Notes: generated by a model from the sequence alone, not told the origin. A DNA stretch of 37,950 bases from Alphaproteobacteria bacterium (GCA_016869275.1 VGEO01000022.1:1-37950), one strand, 5' to 3'; positions 23,882 through 31,655 are shown, counted from the first letter of the stretch. Numbers and translations are program-made.

Positions 23882-26242
23882 ATGCTCGTCGGCCAATCCG
23901 TCCTGCGCCGCGAAGACGACCGCTTCCTGACCGGACGCGGCCGCTTCGTCGACGACGTCGCGGCGCGAACGCCGGCACCGCTCTACGCTGTTTTCGTCCG
24001 CAGCCCCCACGCCCACGCCGCGATCGGCGCGATCGATGGCACCCGCGCCGCGGCGATGCCCGGCGTCCGCGCGATCTTGACCGGCGCCGACTGGGCGCGC
24101 GAAGGCCTGGGCCGGCTGCCGTGCGTCGCCGGCATCCCGTTCGCCGATGGCCGGCCGATGAACCAGGCGCTCCGCGCCGGTCTCGCGCCGGGCGTCGCCC
24201 GCTACGTCGGCGATCCGGTCGCGGTGGTGATCGCCGAAACTTGGCCCGAGGCCGCCGCCGCCGCCGAAGCGGTCGCGGTCGACTACCGGGCGATGCCGGC
24301 GGTGGTAGCGCCGGGGGCGGCGCTCGCGGCCGACGCGCCGCTGGTCCATGCCGAGTTCGCGGCCAACCTCGCATTCGACAAGACCGTGGGCGACGCCGCC
24401 GCGGTGGAGGCCGCGCTCGCCCGCGCAGCGCATGTCGAGACCCTCGACCTCGTCAACAACCGCATCACCGCCAACGCGATCGAGCCGCGCACCTACCTCG
24501 CCGATCACGAAGCGTTCGCCGGCCGCACGACGCTGTGGACGGCGTCGCAGACGCCGCACCTGGTGCGGCGCTGGATCGCCGCGCATTCGCTCGGTATTCC
24601 CGAGCACACGTTCCGCGTCGTCGCTCCCGACGTCGGCGGCGGCTTCGGGATGAAGAGCCACTATCCGGAAGAACCGGTTCTGGTGTGGGCGGCGCGCAAG
24701 CTCGCGGCGCCGATCCGCTGGACCGCGACCCGCTCGGAATCGCTCGCGAGCGACAGCCACGCCCGCGACCACGCGAGCGCGGCCCGGCTCGGATTCGACG
24801 CGGCCGGCCGCATCGTCGCCCTCGATGTCCGGACGATCGGCGGCATCGGCGCCTATGCCACCACCTTCGGTCCGCTCATCCTCGGCGCGGCCTACGTCAA
24901 TCTCCTGTCCGGGCTTTACGCGATCCCGCTGATCCACGCCCGCATCCGGGGGGTCTACACCCACACCGCGCCGATCGGGCCCTACCGCGGCGCCGGGCGG
25001 CCGGAAGCGATCTACCTGATCGAGCGCCTGATCGAGAACGCGGCGCGCGCGCTCGGGCTCGACCCGGCCGAGCTCCGCCGCCGCAACCTGATCCCGCCGG
25101 CCGCGCTCCCGTACCGATCGCCGGCCGGGCCGACCTACGCCGACGGCGACTACCCGCGCCTCCTCGAGGCCCTGCTCGAACGCGCCGGCTACGATGGCTT
25201 GCGCGCGTGGCAGCGCGCGCGCCGCGCCGCGGGCGAACTGGTCGGGATCGGGCTTGCCTGCTACCTCGACCGCGCCGGCGTCGGCCCGAGCCGGAGCGGC
25301 AGCAAGGTGATCGGCGAGTTCGGCTCGTGGGACGCGGCATCGGTCCGCGTTCACCCCTCGGGCAAGGCGACCGTCCTGACCGGCCACCACTCGCACGGCC
25401 AAAGCCACGAGACCGTGTTCGCGCAGATCGCCGCCGACCGGCTGCAGCTCCCGCTCGCTGCGATCGACGTCGTCCAAGGCGACACCGACCGCACCCCGTT
25501 CGGCAACGGCACCTGGGGCTCGCGCTCGGCGACGATCGGCGGCAGCGCCGTCAAGCTCGCCGCCGACCGCGTGGTCGAGAAGGGCCGCGCCTTGGCCGCG
25601 CACATCCTGGAATGCGCGCCCGCCGATCTCGATTTCCGGGGCGGCCGCTATGTCGTCACCGGCACCGATCGCGCGATCGAGTTCGCGCTGGTGGCCAAGG
25701 CGGCGCATCACGGCGGTGACTATCCGGACGGCTTCGAGCCCGGGCTCGAAGCGACCGCGGCCTACGATCCGCCGGCGTTCAATTTCCCGGCCGGCGTCCA
25801 GCTCTGCGTCGTCTCGGTCGATCGCGACACCGGCGCGGTCCGGATCCTCGATCACCTCGCGATCGACGATGTCGGCAACCGCCTCAACCCGATGGTGGTC
25901 GCCGGGCAGATCCAGGGCGGTATCGTGCAGGGCCTCGGCCAGGCGCTCTGCGAGCAGATCGTCTACGACGCTGCCGGCCAGCTCGTGACCGGCTCGTTCA
26001 TGGATTACGCGATGCCGCGCGCCGACGATCTGCCCGCCTTCACCCTAATCGAAGCCGATACGCGGGCGGCCAGCAATCCGTTGGGCGTCAAGGGCATCGG
26101 CGAAAGCGGCCCGATCGGGGCGCCGCCCGCGCTCGTCAACGCCGTGGTCGACGCGCTGGCGCCCTTGGGCGTCCGCCACATCGACATGCCGCTGACGCCC
26201 GAGCGCGTCTGGCGGGCGATCCAAGCCGCGCGTGCCGACTGA
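23882..26242 (+). CDS. Molybdenum hydroxylase large subunit, CoxL form II-like
   Basis: 786 residues from ATG 23882, with AGGCAGG upstream; a GTG at 23876 overlaps that site and is less likely. Xanthine dehydrogenase family: the GRGRFVDDV N-terminus, DVGGGFGMKSH, PYRGAGRPEA near residue 370 and a C-terminal GVKGIGESGPIG that supplies the catalytic glutamate. The PYRGAGR loop is the form II pattern, not the AYRCSFR loop of true CO dehydrogenase, so a heterocycle or aldehyde hydroxylase is likely. No [2Fe-2S] or FAD subunit gene lies nearby, so partners must be encoded elsewhere. It is divergent from the HIG1-like gene. Confidence 0.88.
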   Translation: MLVGQSVLRREDDRFLTGRGRFVDDVAARTPAPLYAVFVRSPHAHAAIGAIDGTRAAAMPGVRAILTGADWAREGLGRLPCVAGIPFADGRPMNQALRAGLAPGVARYVGDPVAVVIAETWPEAAAAAEAVAVDYRAMPAVVAPGAALAADAPLVHAEFAANLAFDKTVGDAAAVEAALARAAHVETLDLVNNRITANAIEPRTYLADHEAFAGRTTLWTASQTPHLVRRWIAAHSLGIPEHTFRVVAPDVGGGFGMKSHYPEEPVLVWAARKLAAPIRWTATRSESLASDSHARDHASAARLGFDAAGRIVALDVRTIGGIGAYATTFGPLILGAAYVNLLSGLYAIPLIHARIRGVYTHTAPIGPYRGAGRPEAIYLIERLIENAARALGLDPAELRRRNLIPPAALPYRSPAGPTYADGDYPRLLEALLERAGYDGLRAWQRARRAAGELVGIGLACYLDRAGVGPSRSGSKVIGEFGSWDAASVRVHPSGKATVLTGHHSHGQSHETVFAQIAADRLQLPLAAIDVVQGDTDRTPFGNGTWGSRSATIGGSAVKLAADRVVEKGRALAAHILECAPADLDFRGGRYVVTGTDRAIEFALVAKAAHHGGDYPDGFEPGLEATAAYDPPAFNFPAGVQLCVVSVDRDTGAVRILDHLAIDDVGNRLNPMVVAGQIQGGIVQGLGQALCEQIVYDAAGQLVTGSFMDYAMPRADDLPAFTLIEADTRAASNPLGVKGIGESGPIGAPPALVNAVVDALAPLGVRHIDMPLTPERVWRAIQAARAD

Positions 26243-26300
26243 GGCCCGCAGGCGTAAGCTCGGGCCGGTCGAAATATCTCATCATCCAGGGGAGGTCACG

Positions 26301-27290
26301 ATGGGGGTGTTTTCCAAGTCGGTCGCGCTCGCGGCCGGATTGGCGGCGGCGCTGATCGCCGCATCGGCGGAGGCCGAGCAGCTCAAGGTCAAGCTCGAGT
26401 GGCTGCCGTCCGGCATCCACGCCTGGTACCACCTGGCGGTCGAGAAGGGCTGGTACAAGGACGCCGGCCTCGACGTCTTCATCGAGGACGGCAAGGGCTC
26501 GGGCGTCGCCGCCCAGCTCTTGGCGACCGGCGCGTTCGATATCGGCGGCAATATCTCGTTGGGCGCGATGGCGATCGCGCGCACCAAGGACATGAACAAC
26601 AAGGCGATCGCGGCGATGGCGCAGAAGTCCGACATGGGCTTCATCTTCCCCAAGGGCAAGGGCTGGAAGTCGCCCAAGGACTTCGTCGACGCCAAGGCCC
26701 AGATCATCATCACGCCGGGCGACGTGTGGAGCCCGTTCCTCGAGGTCATCTTCAAGACCGGCGGCAGCGACGTGAAGAGCGCGCAGCTCGTCAACATCGC
26801 GCCGGCGGCCAAGAACTCGACCTACATCTCGACCGACAACATGGTGATGACGACGGTGCCGCCGTTCACGATCCCACTGGTCGAGAAAGACCGGCCCTCG
26901 GATCAGCTCATGATCTACGACATCGGATTGACGCTGCCCGGCTGGGGCCTGATCGCGAGCGATGCGGCGTTGCGCAAGCGCCCGGCCGAGATCAAGAAGT
27001 TCGTCCAGGTGACGATGCGCGCGTTCGACCACGTGACCAAGGGCAACGAAGGCGAGGGAGTCGACGCGGTGATGAAGGCGCGGCCCGACGCCAAGTTGAA
27101 CCGCGACCTGGCGATCGCCCAGCTCAAGCTCTACCGGCCGCTGTTCCAGGACGATGCGCTCAAGGGCAAGCCGTCGGGGTACATGTCTCCCGAGAACTGG
27201 CAGAAAAGCCTGAAGACGATGGCCGACGTCGGGCTGGTCCCGGCCGACGTCAAGGCGGCCGAGTTCTTCTCGAACGACTATTTACAATAA
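26301..27290 (+). CDS. ABC transporter substrate-binding protein, NMT1/THI5-like
   Basis: 329 residues from ATG 26301, with GGGGAGGT upstream. The signal peptide MGVFSKSVALAAGLAAALIA ends near ASAEA. The mature part begins with LKVKLEWLPSGIHAWYHLAVEKGWYKDAG, the NMT1/SsuA-type opening (HAWYHLA, E-K-G-W-Y), followed by IEDGKGSGVAAQLLATGAFDIG. Relatives bind pyrimidine precursors, nitrate, sulfonates or aromatic acids. No permease or ATPase gene is near, so it is an orphan unless it pairs with a distant ABC system. It follows the molybdenum hydroxylase by 58 nt, perhaps in one transcript. Confidence 0.82.
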   Translation: MGVFSKSVALAAGLAAALIAASAEAEQLKVKLEWLPSGIHAWYHLAVEKGWYKDAGLDVFIEDGKGSGVAAQLLATGAFDIGGNISLGAMAIARTKDMNNKAIAAMAQKSDMGFIFPKGKGWKSPKDFVDAKAQIIITPGDVWSPFLEVIFKTGGSDVKSAQLVNIAPAAKNSTYISTDNMVMTTVPPFTIPLVEKDRPSDQLMIYDIGLTLPGWGLIASDAALRKRPAEIKKFVQVTMRAFDHVTKGNEGEGVDAVMKARPDAKLNRDLAIAQLKLYRPLFQDDALKGKPSGYMSPENWQKSLKTMADVGLVPADVKAAEFFSNDYLQ

Positions 27291-27305
27291 GACTGAGGAC
27301 GCCCT

Positions 27306-27322
27306 CGGTCGCGTGCCGACCG
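27306..27322. terminator. Hairpin between convergent genes
   Basis: CGGTCG (27306-27311) and CGACCG (27317-27322) form a 6-bp stem with a 5-nt loop. An outer pair, TAAGACT (27289-27295) and AGTCTTA (27337-27343), extends it and includes the stop of each flanking gene. It is probably a bidirectional terminator between the binding-protein gene and the VOC gene; a T-run is lacking. Confidence 0.5.
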
Positions 27323-27340
27323 TCTGGTAGCGAGAGAGTC

Positions 27341-27781
27341 TTACTTGAGGAAGTTGATCTCGACGGTGACGCCGTTCGGATCCTCGATGAAGACCTGGCG
27401 CATGCCGGTGGTCGGCACCACGCGTTCGCGGAACGGCACCGCGTTGGCGCCGAGGTGCTTGACGAAGCGCGGGTAGTCGGAGCCGCGAAACGCGACGTGG
27501 TCGATCGAGCCGGAGCCGCGCGGCCGAGTTTGGCCGAGCGCCATCAGGTGCACGACCGGGTCGGGGCCGGCATAGAGCCAGGCGCCGGGGAAGGCGAAGT
27601 TCGGGCGGTAGCCGCGCGTCAAGCCGACGATCTTCTCGTAGAACTGGGCGGTGACCTCGAAATCGTCGGTCACGATGTTGTAGTGCTCGAGCTTGTCGAC
27701 CAGCGGCGGCAGCGCCCGCGTCTTGCGCGGTCGCGCCGCGCGCGCGGCCCGTTTGCTCGAACGCTTGTTCGATGTCGGCAT
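27341..27781 (-). CDS. VOC (glyoxalase/dioxygenase fold) protein with basic N-terminal tail
   Basis: 146 residues from ATG 27781. A Lys/Arg-rich tail (MPTSNKRSSKRAARAARPRK) precedes the VOC domain. The metal ligands are probably H33 (LEHYNIVTDD), H95 or so (SIDHVAFRG) and a C-terminal glutamate in VTVEINFLK. The last motif, VFIEDPNGVTVEINF, is typical of the family. The reaction is unknown; VOC proteins include ring-cleaving dioxygenases, isomerases and hydrolases. It lies 4 nt after the cysteine-hydrolase gene, so the two are probably co-transcribed. Confidence 0.82.
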   Translation of the reverse strand: MPTSNKRSSKRAARAARPRKTRALPPLVDKLEHYNIVTDDFEVTAQFYEKIVGLTRGYRPNFAFPGAWLYAGPDPVVHLMALGQTRPRGSGSIDHVAFRGSDYPRFVKHLGANAVPFRERVVPTTGMRQVFIEDPNGVTVEINFLK

Positions 27782-27785
27782 GGCG

Positions 27786-28463
27786 CTACTCCGCGGCAGC
27801 GGCGAGGCGGTCGGGCAGGCGGTTCAAATAGTCGACCACCCGCGCCGCGTCGACGACGTCGGCGTACTTGGCGTGGAGGTCGTAGAGCGCCTGGGCGTGG
27901 GCCGGCGGCCAGCGGTCGCCGACGCCGTCGGCGACCACCACCGGCCGGAACCCGTATTGGATCGCATCGACCGCGGTCGCGCGCACGCAGCCCGAGGTCG
28001 AGACGCCGGCGATGATGACGGTGTCGATCTTCTGCGAGGCCAGCCGCGAGAACAGGTCGGTGCCGAAGAACGACGACGCGTACTTCTTCATCAAGAGCGC
28101 ATCGCCCTTATCGGGCCGGAACTCGAGCCGGGGGTCGATCTCGACCGCCGGGCTCCCGGCGCGAAGCTCCTGCGCCCCTTTGAGCTTCAGGCCCCAGATG
28201 CCGGCGTCCTTCAAGTCGGGATCGTCGTACCAGACGGTGGTGAAGAAGAGAGGCACGCCCTTGGGCCGCGCCGCGCGGATGATCTTGTTGTTGGCCTCGA
28301 TCTCGGCATCGAACGGGCACGCGAACTTGTAGGGTTTGGTGGTGAAGGCGCGGGTGATGTCGACGGCGATGAACGCCGGCCGGTCGCCGAACCCGATCGC
28401 TTCGCCGTAGCCGGCGCGTTTCATCGCGTCGTCTTGAACGCCGGGGGTCGCGGTCTCGGGCAT
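27786..28463 (-). CDS. Isochorismatase-fold cysteine hydrolase (amidase-like)
   Basis: 225 residues from ATG 28463, chosen for the GGAG six nt upstream; ATG 28475 adds four residues but has no good site. The catalytic triad is visible: D35 in FIAVDITRAF, a lysine at about 126-127 in LLMKKYASSFFGT, and C159 in VSTSGCVRATAVDA. KKYASSFFGT and SGCVRATA are the pattern of N-carbamoylsarcosine amidase and maleamate amidohydrolase. Such enzymes hydrolyse amides or N-carbamoyl groups. Beside a nitrile hydratase-like complex, an amide-to-acid step is a reasonable inference. Confidence 0.85.
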   Translation of the reverse strand: MPETATPGVQDDAMKRAGYGEAIGFGDRPAFIAVDITRAFTTKPYKFACPFDAEIEANNKIIRAARPKGVPLFFTTVWYDDPDLKDAGIWGLKLKGAQELRAGSPAVEIDPRLEFRPDKGDALLMKKYASSFFGTDLFSRLASQKIDTVIIAGVSTSGCVRATAVDAIQYGFRPVVVADGVGDRWPPAHAQALYDLHAKYADVVDAARVVDYLNRLPDRLAAAAE

Positions 28464-28526
28464 CGCGGGCTCCATCGAAAAGAAGCAGACCCCGTACCCT
28501 AGGCGGCGGGCCCTCGGCCGTAAACC

Positions 28527-28578
28527 CCTGCCTCCCCCGCTCCGGTGAGGGTGGCACGCGCGGCGCGAGCCGAAGGGG
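28527..28578. repeat. GC-rich intergenic palindromic element
   Basis: CCTGCCTCCCCC... through the ACGCGCGGCGCGAGCC core to GAAGGGGTC. The core ACGCGCGGCGCGAGC followed by S-G-A-R-GGGG recurs at about 36364-36386, marking the same dispersed element. It lies directly after the DUF1127 stop. Confidence 0.45.
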
Positions 28579-28812
28579 TCACTCCCGCCAGAACGGCTTC
28601 GCCGCTTCCGCCCGCGCCCGCCACGCCTCGAGCCCGATGTCGTCCAAGAGATGCGGGTCGAGGTCGGCCAGCGCGCGGCGCATGCGCGCCCGCTCGTGCC
28701 AGGCCGCCAGCACGGCCAACAGCCGCGTCAGCGCCGTCCATAGCCGGGTTCCGTCCGCGCGCTGCCGATCGGCTGCGTCCGGCTCCCACCCGAGCGTTTA
28801 ATTTATTAACAT
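28579..28812 (-). pseudogene. DUF1127 small protein gene interrupted by a stop at codon 5
   Basis: An AGGAG site sits 8 nt before ATG 28812 on the minus strand, but the frame reads M-L-I-N then TAA (28800-28798). The same frame then stays open for 72 codons to TGA 28581-28579 and encodes a clear DUF1127 tail: WHERARMRRALADLDPHLL, then DDIGLEAWRARAEAAKPFWRE. No ATG follows the TAA in frame; the only alternatives are TTG 28719 and GTG 28713. DUF1127 proteins are small Arg-rich proteins linked to RNA and nutrient responses. It is either a nonsense allele, a sequencing error, or a gene using a rare start. Confidence 0.65.
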
Positions 28813-28922
28813 TTCTACGTCTCCTGTTTCCAATCTCTGTGTTTTAACTCCGGTATTTATTGGTTTATTATGGAAAACTCACAAACCATGGTTTCTCAGC
28901 TATTCGGTAGTTTTTCTATAAA
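28813..28922. promoter_or_regulatory. AT-rich divergent promoter region with palindrome AAACCATGGTTT
   Basis: About 110 bp with far lower GC than its surroundings, between the DUF1127 gene and the LysR gene. A perfect 12-bp palindrome, AAACCATGGTTT, lies at 28883-28894, 29 bp before the LysR ATG and is a candidate autoregulatory operator. The LysR start has no Shine-Dalgarno site (TTTTTCTATAAA directly precedes ATG), hinting at leaderless or weak initiation. Confidence 0.45.
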
Positions 28923-29915
28923 ATGCGCCGCCGCCTCCCATCCCTGAACGGCCTCAAGGCGTTCGAGTCCGCCGCCCGCCATGAAAGCTTCACCCGGGCG
29001 GCGGCCGAACTGTTCGTGACGCCGGGCGCGGTCAGCCAACAGGTCAAGGGCCTCGAGGACGAGTTGGGCCTGAAGCTCTTCACCCGCGCGCGCCAGCGCC
29101 TGCACTTGACCGAAGCCGGGCGCGGCTACCTCGAGGTCGTGCGCGACGCCATGGATCGCCTGGCCGAAGGCACCGAGCGCCTGCGTGCGCGCGCGACCGC
29201 GGGCGTCCTCAACGTCACCACCTCGCCCAACTTCGCCGCCAAGTGGCTGGTGCACCGCTTGGGCCGGTTCGCCGTGCGCCACCCCGAGATCGATTTGCGC
29301 GTCAGCGCCTCGCTCCAGCACGTCGACTTCGCGCGCGACGACTTCGACATGGCGATCCGCCTCGGCGACGGACGCTGGTCCGGGCTCGACGCGGTCGAGC
29401 TCTGCGCCGAAAAGCTGTTCCCGGTGGCGGCACCCGGCTATGTCGGCGCCGCCGGCGGCCTCGCCGCACCCGCCGACTTGGCGCACGCGCGACTGCTCCA
29501 CACCAACGACACGCGCGACTGGCAGACCTGGCTCGCCGCCGCCGGCGCCGCCCAGGTCGATGCGACCAAGGGCCCGGTCTTCAACCAGGCAAGCATGGCG
29601 ATCGATGCCGCGATCGACGGCCAAGGCGTCGCGCTGGCGCGCTCGGCGCTCGCCGCCTGGGACCTCCTGGCCGGGCGGCTGGTCAAGCCGTTCCCGCTCG
29701 CGCTCAAGGTCGACTATGGCTATTGGATCGTCGCCCCGCGCGCGACCGCGGCCAAACCTAAGATCGCGACCTTCCGCGCCTGGCTGGTGGCCGAGGCGGC
29801 CGAGGACGCCAGGCGCCTGCGCGGCGCCTCGAAGCCGGCGCCGGCGCCGACGCCATCAGCCGTCCCCGCGTCGACGCCATCAGCGGTCCCCGCCCCCCGG
29901 GAGCGGGGCGGGTGA
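28923..29915 (+). CDS. LysR-family regulator, GcvA-like
   Basis: 330 residues from ATG 28923. The N-terminal HTH is LPSLNGLKAFESAARHESFT followed by FVTPGAVSQQVKGLEDELG, the GcvA/AmpR-type LysR start. The effector domain has LNVTTSPNFAAKWLVHRL, FDMAIRLGDGRW and a C-terminal GQGVALARSALAAWDL. The last 30 residues are an Ala/Pro/Ser tail with a duplicated TPSAVPA unit encoded by a 24-bp tandem repeat that runs into a GC palindrome, so the original stop may have been earlier. It is divergent from the DUF1127 gene and upstream of the nitrile hydratase-like genes, so it may regulate them. Confidence 0.88.
   Translation: MRRRLPSLNGLKAFESAARHESFTRAAAELFVTPGAVSQQVKGLEDELGLKLFTRARQRLHLTEAGRGYLEVVRDAMDRLAEGTERLRARATAGVLNVTTSPNFAAKWLVHRLGRFAVRHPEIDLRVSASLQHVDFARDDFDMAIRLGDGRWSGLDAVELCAEKLFPVAAPGYVGAAGGLAAPADLAHARLLHTNDTRDWQTWLAAAGAAQVDATKGPVFNQASMAIDAAIDGQGVALARSALAAWDLLAGRLVKPFPLALKVDYGYWIVAPRATAAKPKIATFRAWLVAEAAEDARRLRGASKPAPAPTPSAVPASTPSAVPAPRERGG
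29849..29896. repeat. 24-bp tandem duplication at the LysR 3' end
   Basis: GACGCCATCAGCSGTCCCCG units at 29849-29872 and 29873-29896 differ at a few positions. The unit length is in frame and encodes TPSAVPA twice. It is followed by a CCCCGCCCCCCGGGAGCGGGGCGGG palindrome (shortened here to its core). Confidence 0.7.
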
Positions 29916-30142
29916 GGGCGGCGAGCGTTCGCACGGCGCGCAGCCTCCATCGCAAGCGGCGGCGGTCGCTCGCGACGGTCCGCCGCCTTCGCGCCGCCCA
30001 CGCAATTCCGGCCGGTGCGTGGAGCGGCGCCGGGTAAACGCGTCGCTCGGTCACCCCCGGGGCGACACCGCGGCCGACCGCGTCGGGTCTCGCCGATGCC
30101 GGCTTGAGCCGCCCCGTTCGGCCCCCTACACTCGCCCTCACC

Positions 30143-30562
30143 ATGAGCGCCGCGACGCCTATAATGAAGTCCCGGATTCGCGCCCAGAACGACTTGGGCG
30201 GCGAGCCGGCCGGCCCGGTCGACCGCGACACCCACGAACCGACGCTGTTCGAGAAGCGGGTCGATGCGGTGTTCCGGCTCCTGGTCGAGCCGCCGGTCGC
30301 GCTCTTCACCGTCGATGCGCAGCGGCGCGTGTTCGAGACCGTGCCGCCCGAGGTCTACAAGACCTACAAATATTACGAGCTCTGGCTCGAATCGATCCGC
30401 CTGCTGTTGATCGAGAAGGGCGTTCTCGCGCAGGCCGAGATCGACGCCAAGATCGCCGCGTTCGAACGATCGGGTGCGTCGCCTGCGCTCGAACGATCGG
30501 GTGCGTCGCCTGCGCTCGATCGCGCCGGTGCGCCGGCGACGCCCGCTGCCGCCCATCGCTGA
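30143..30562 (+). CDS. Nitrile hydratase beta N-domain-like subunit (ScnB-like)
   Basis: 139 residues from ATG 30143. N-terminal QNDLGGEPAGPVDR and KYYELWLESIRLLLIEKGVL match the helical N-terminal half of nitrile hydratase beta (DLGG..GPV, YY..W.). In thiocyanate hydrolase that half is a separate subunit (ScnB), and the following genes match ScnA and ScnC in the same order. Residues 108-125 are a duplicated ERSGASPAL unit from a 27-bp tandem repeat (30464-30517). ATG 30164 is an alternative start. It acts with the next two gene products as a cytosolic metalloenzyme; the substrate is unresolved. Confidence 0.78.
   Translation: MSAATPIMKSRIRAQNDLGGEPAGPVDRDTHEPTLFEKRVDAVFRLLVEPPVALFTVDAQRRVFETVPPEVYKTYKYYELWLESIRLLLIEKGVLAQAEIDAKIAAFERSGASPALERSGASPALDRAGAPATPAAAHR
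30464..30517 (+). repeat. 27-bp tandem repeat in the ScnB-like gene
   Basis: Two identical copies of a 27-bp unit starting GAACGATCGGGTGCGTCGCC (30464-30490 and 30491-30517), followed by a decayed third. The length is nine codons, so the frame is kept, giving ERSGASPAL twice and DRAGAPATP. It is a linker at the subunit C-terminus. Confidence 0.9.
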
Positions 30563-30576
30563 CTCCGAGGCTCCCG

Positions 30577-30993
30577 ATGTCGCTCCGCGAAGGCCAGACC
30601 GTCCACGTCAAGACCATGGTGCCGACCGGCCACTGCCGCACGCCTTACTACCTGCGCGGCAAGACCGGGACGATCGAGGCCGATTTGGGCGCGTTCCTGA
30701 ACCCGGAGGAGCTCGCCTACCACAAGAGCGGGCTACCGAAGAAAATCCTCTACCGCGTCCGCTTCGACCAAAAGCACTTGTGGCCGCGCTACCCAAGCGC
30801 GCGCGACACTCTGGTCGCCGACATCTACGAGCACTGGCTCGAACCGGCCGGCGCCGCGCCCGCGAAGCGCGCCGCCGCCAAGCCCGCGAAGCGCACCGCC
30901 GCCAGGACCAAGGCGAAAGCCAAACGCCGCGCCACGGCGAAAACGAAGCCGACGTCCAAAGCCAAGCGCACCGCGCGCGGTCGCCGGCGATGA
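30577..30993 (+). CDS. Nitrile hydratase beta C-domain-like subunit (ScnA-like) with lysine-rich tail
   Basis: 138 residues from ATG 30577, with CGAGG upstream. The SH3-like fold of nitrile hydratase beta is clear: GQTVHVKTMVPTGHCRTPYYLRGKTGTIEA, then LYRVRFDQKHLW. The final 45 or so residues (about 94-138) are almost only Ala, Lys, Arg and Thr, like an H1/AlgP-type tail, which is unusual for this subunit. Its stop overlaps the start of the alpha-like gene (ATGA, 30990-30993). In the three-subunit arrangement this half of beta is ScnA. Confidence 0.8.
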   Translation: MSLREGQTVHVKTMVPTGHCRTPYYLRGKTGTIEADLGAFLNPEELAYHKSGLPKKILYRVRFDQKHLWPRYPSARDTLVADIYEHWLEPAGAAPAKRAAAKPAKRTAARTKAKAKRRATAKTKPTSKAKRTARGRRR

Positions 30994-31655
30994 GCGGCCG
31001 CGACGCGCACGCGCACGACCACGACCATCCGCATCCGGCCGGCCGCGACCCGCATGCCGCGGTCGAAGACGCCGAAACGCCGCGGCGCTTCGTGCTGCTC
31101 GAGCAGGCGATCCGCGCGCTCCTGATCGAGAAGGGCGTGCTCACGGCCGAGGCGATCCGGCGCCAGATGGAGAGCACCGACGCGCGGACGCCCGCGCGCG
31201 GCGCCCAGGTCGCGGCCCGCGCCTGGGTCGATCCCGACTTCAAGGCTTGGCTGCTCGGCGATGCCAAGGCTGCGGTCGAGAGCATGGGCTTCGACATCTC
31301 GCCGGGGCCCGGTCTGGCGGCGGTCGAGAACACCGAGACGCGCCACCACCTGGTCGTCTGCACGCTCTGCTCGTGCTACCCGCGCAAGCTGCTCGGCATT
31401 CCGCCGGCCTGGTACAAGAGCCGCGCCTATCGCTCGCGCGCCGTGATCGACCCGCGCGGCGTGCTCGAGGAGTTCGGCACCGACCTCCCCGCCGCGACCG
31501 AGATCCGCGTCGTCGATTCGACCGCCGACCTCCGCTACATGGTGCTGCCCAGGCGCCCGCGCGGCACGGCCGGCTGGAACGAGGCCCAGCTCGCGACCCT
31601 TATCACGCGCGACGCCCTGATCGGCGTCGCGTTGGCCCGCGATCCCGCCGCCTAG
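30990..31655 (+). CDS. Nitrile hydratase alpha / thiocyanate hydrolase gamma-like subunit (ScnC-like)
   Basis: 221 residues from ATG 30990. The metal-site claw is V-C124-T-L-C127-S-C129, with Thr, the cobalt type (iron enzymes have Ser). In active enzymes two of these cysteines become sulfinic and sulfenic acids. Downstream GIPPAWYKS, VIDPRGVLEEFGT, VVDSTADLRYMVLPRRP and TRDALIGV are standard alpha-subunit motifs. The usual Trp after CSCYP is Arg here. The N-terminus is His-rich (six His in the first 22), which may bind metal. The complex hydrates nitriles, thiocyanate or a similar group in the cytosol. No p14K or CbtJ-like activator gene is seen nearby. Confidence 0.87.
   Translation: MSGRDAHAHDHDHPHPAGRDPHAAVEDAETPRRFVLLEQAIRALLIEKGVLTAEAIRRQMESTDARTPARGAQVAARAWVDPDFKAWLLGDAKAAVESMGFDISPGPGLAAVENTETRHHLVVCTLCSCYPRKLLGIPPAWYKSRAYRSRAVIDPRGVLEEFGTDLPAATEIRVVDSTADLRYMVLPRRPRGTAGWNEAQLATLITRDALIGVALARDPAA

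Noticed and set aside
23609-25855. A long minus-strand open frame of about 748 codons
   Set aside because: Most of it is antisense to the molybdenum hydroxylase; only its last 64 codons are real, as the HIG1-like protein.
30143-31655. An ordinary two-subunit nitrile hydratase with a frameshifted beta
   Set aside because: The two beta halves are separate genes with their own ATG starts, a ribosome-site-like CGAGG before the second, and different C-terminal tails, so true fission fits better.
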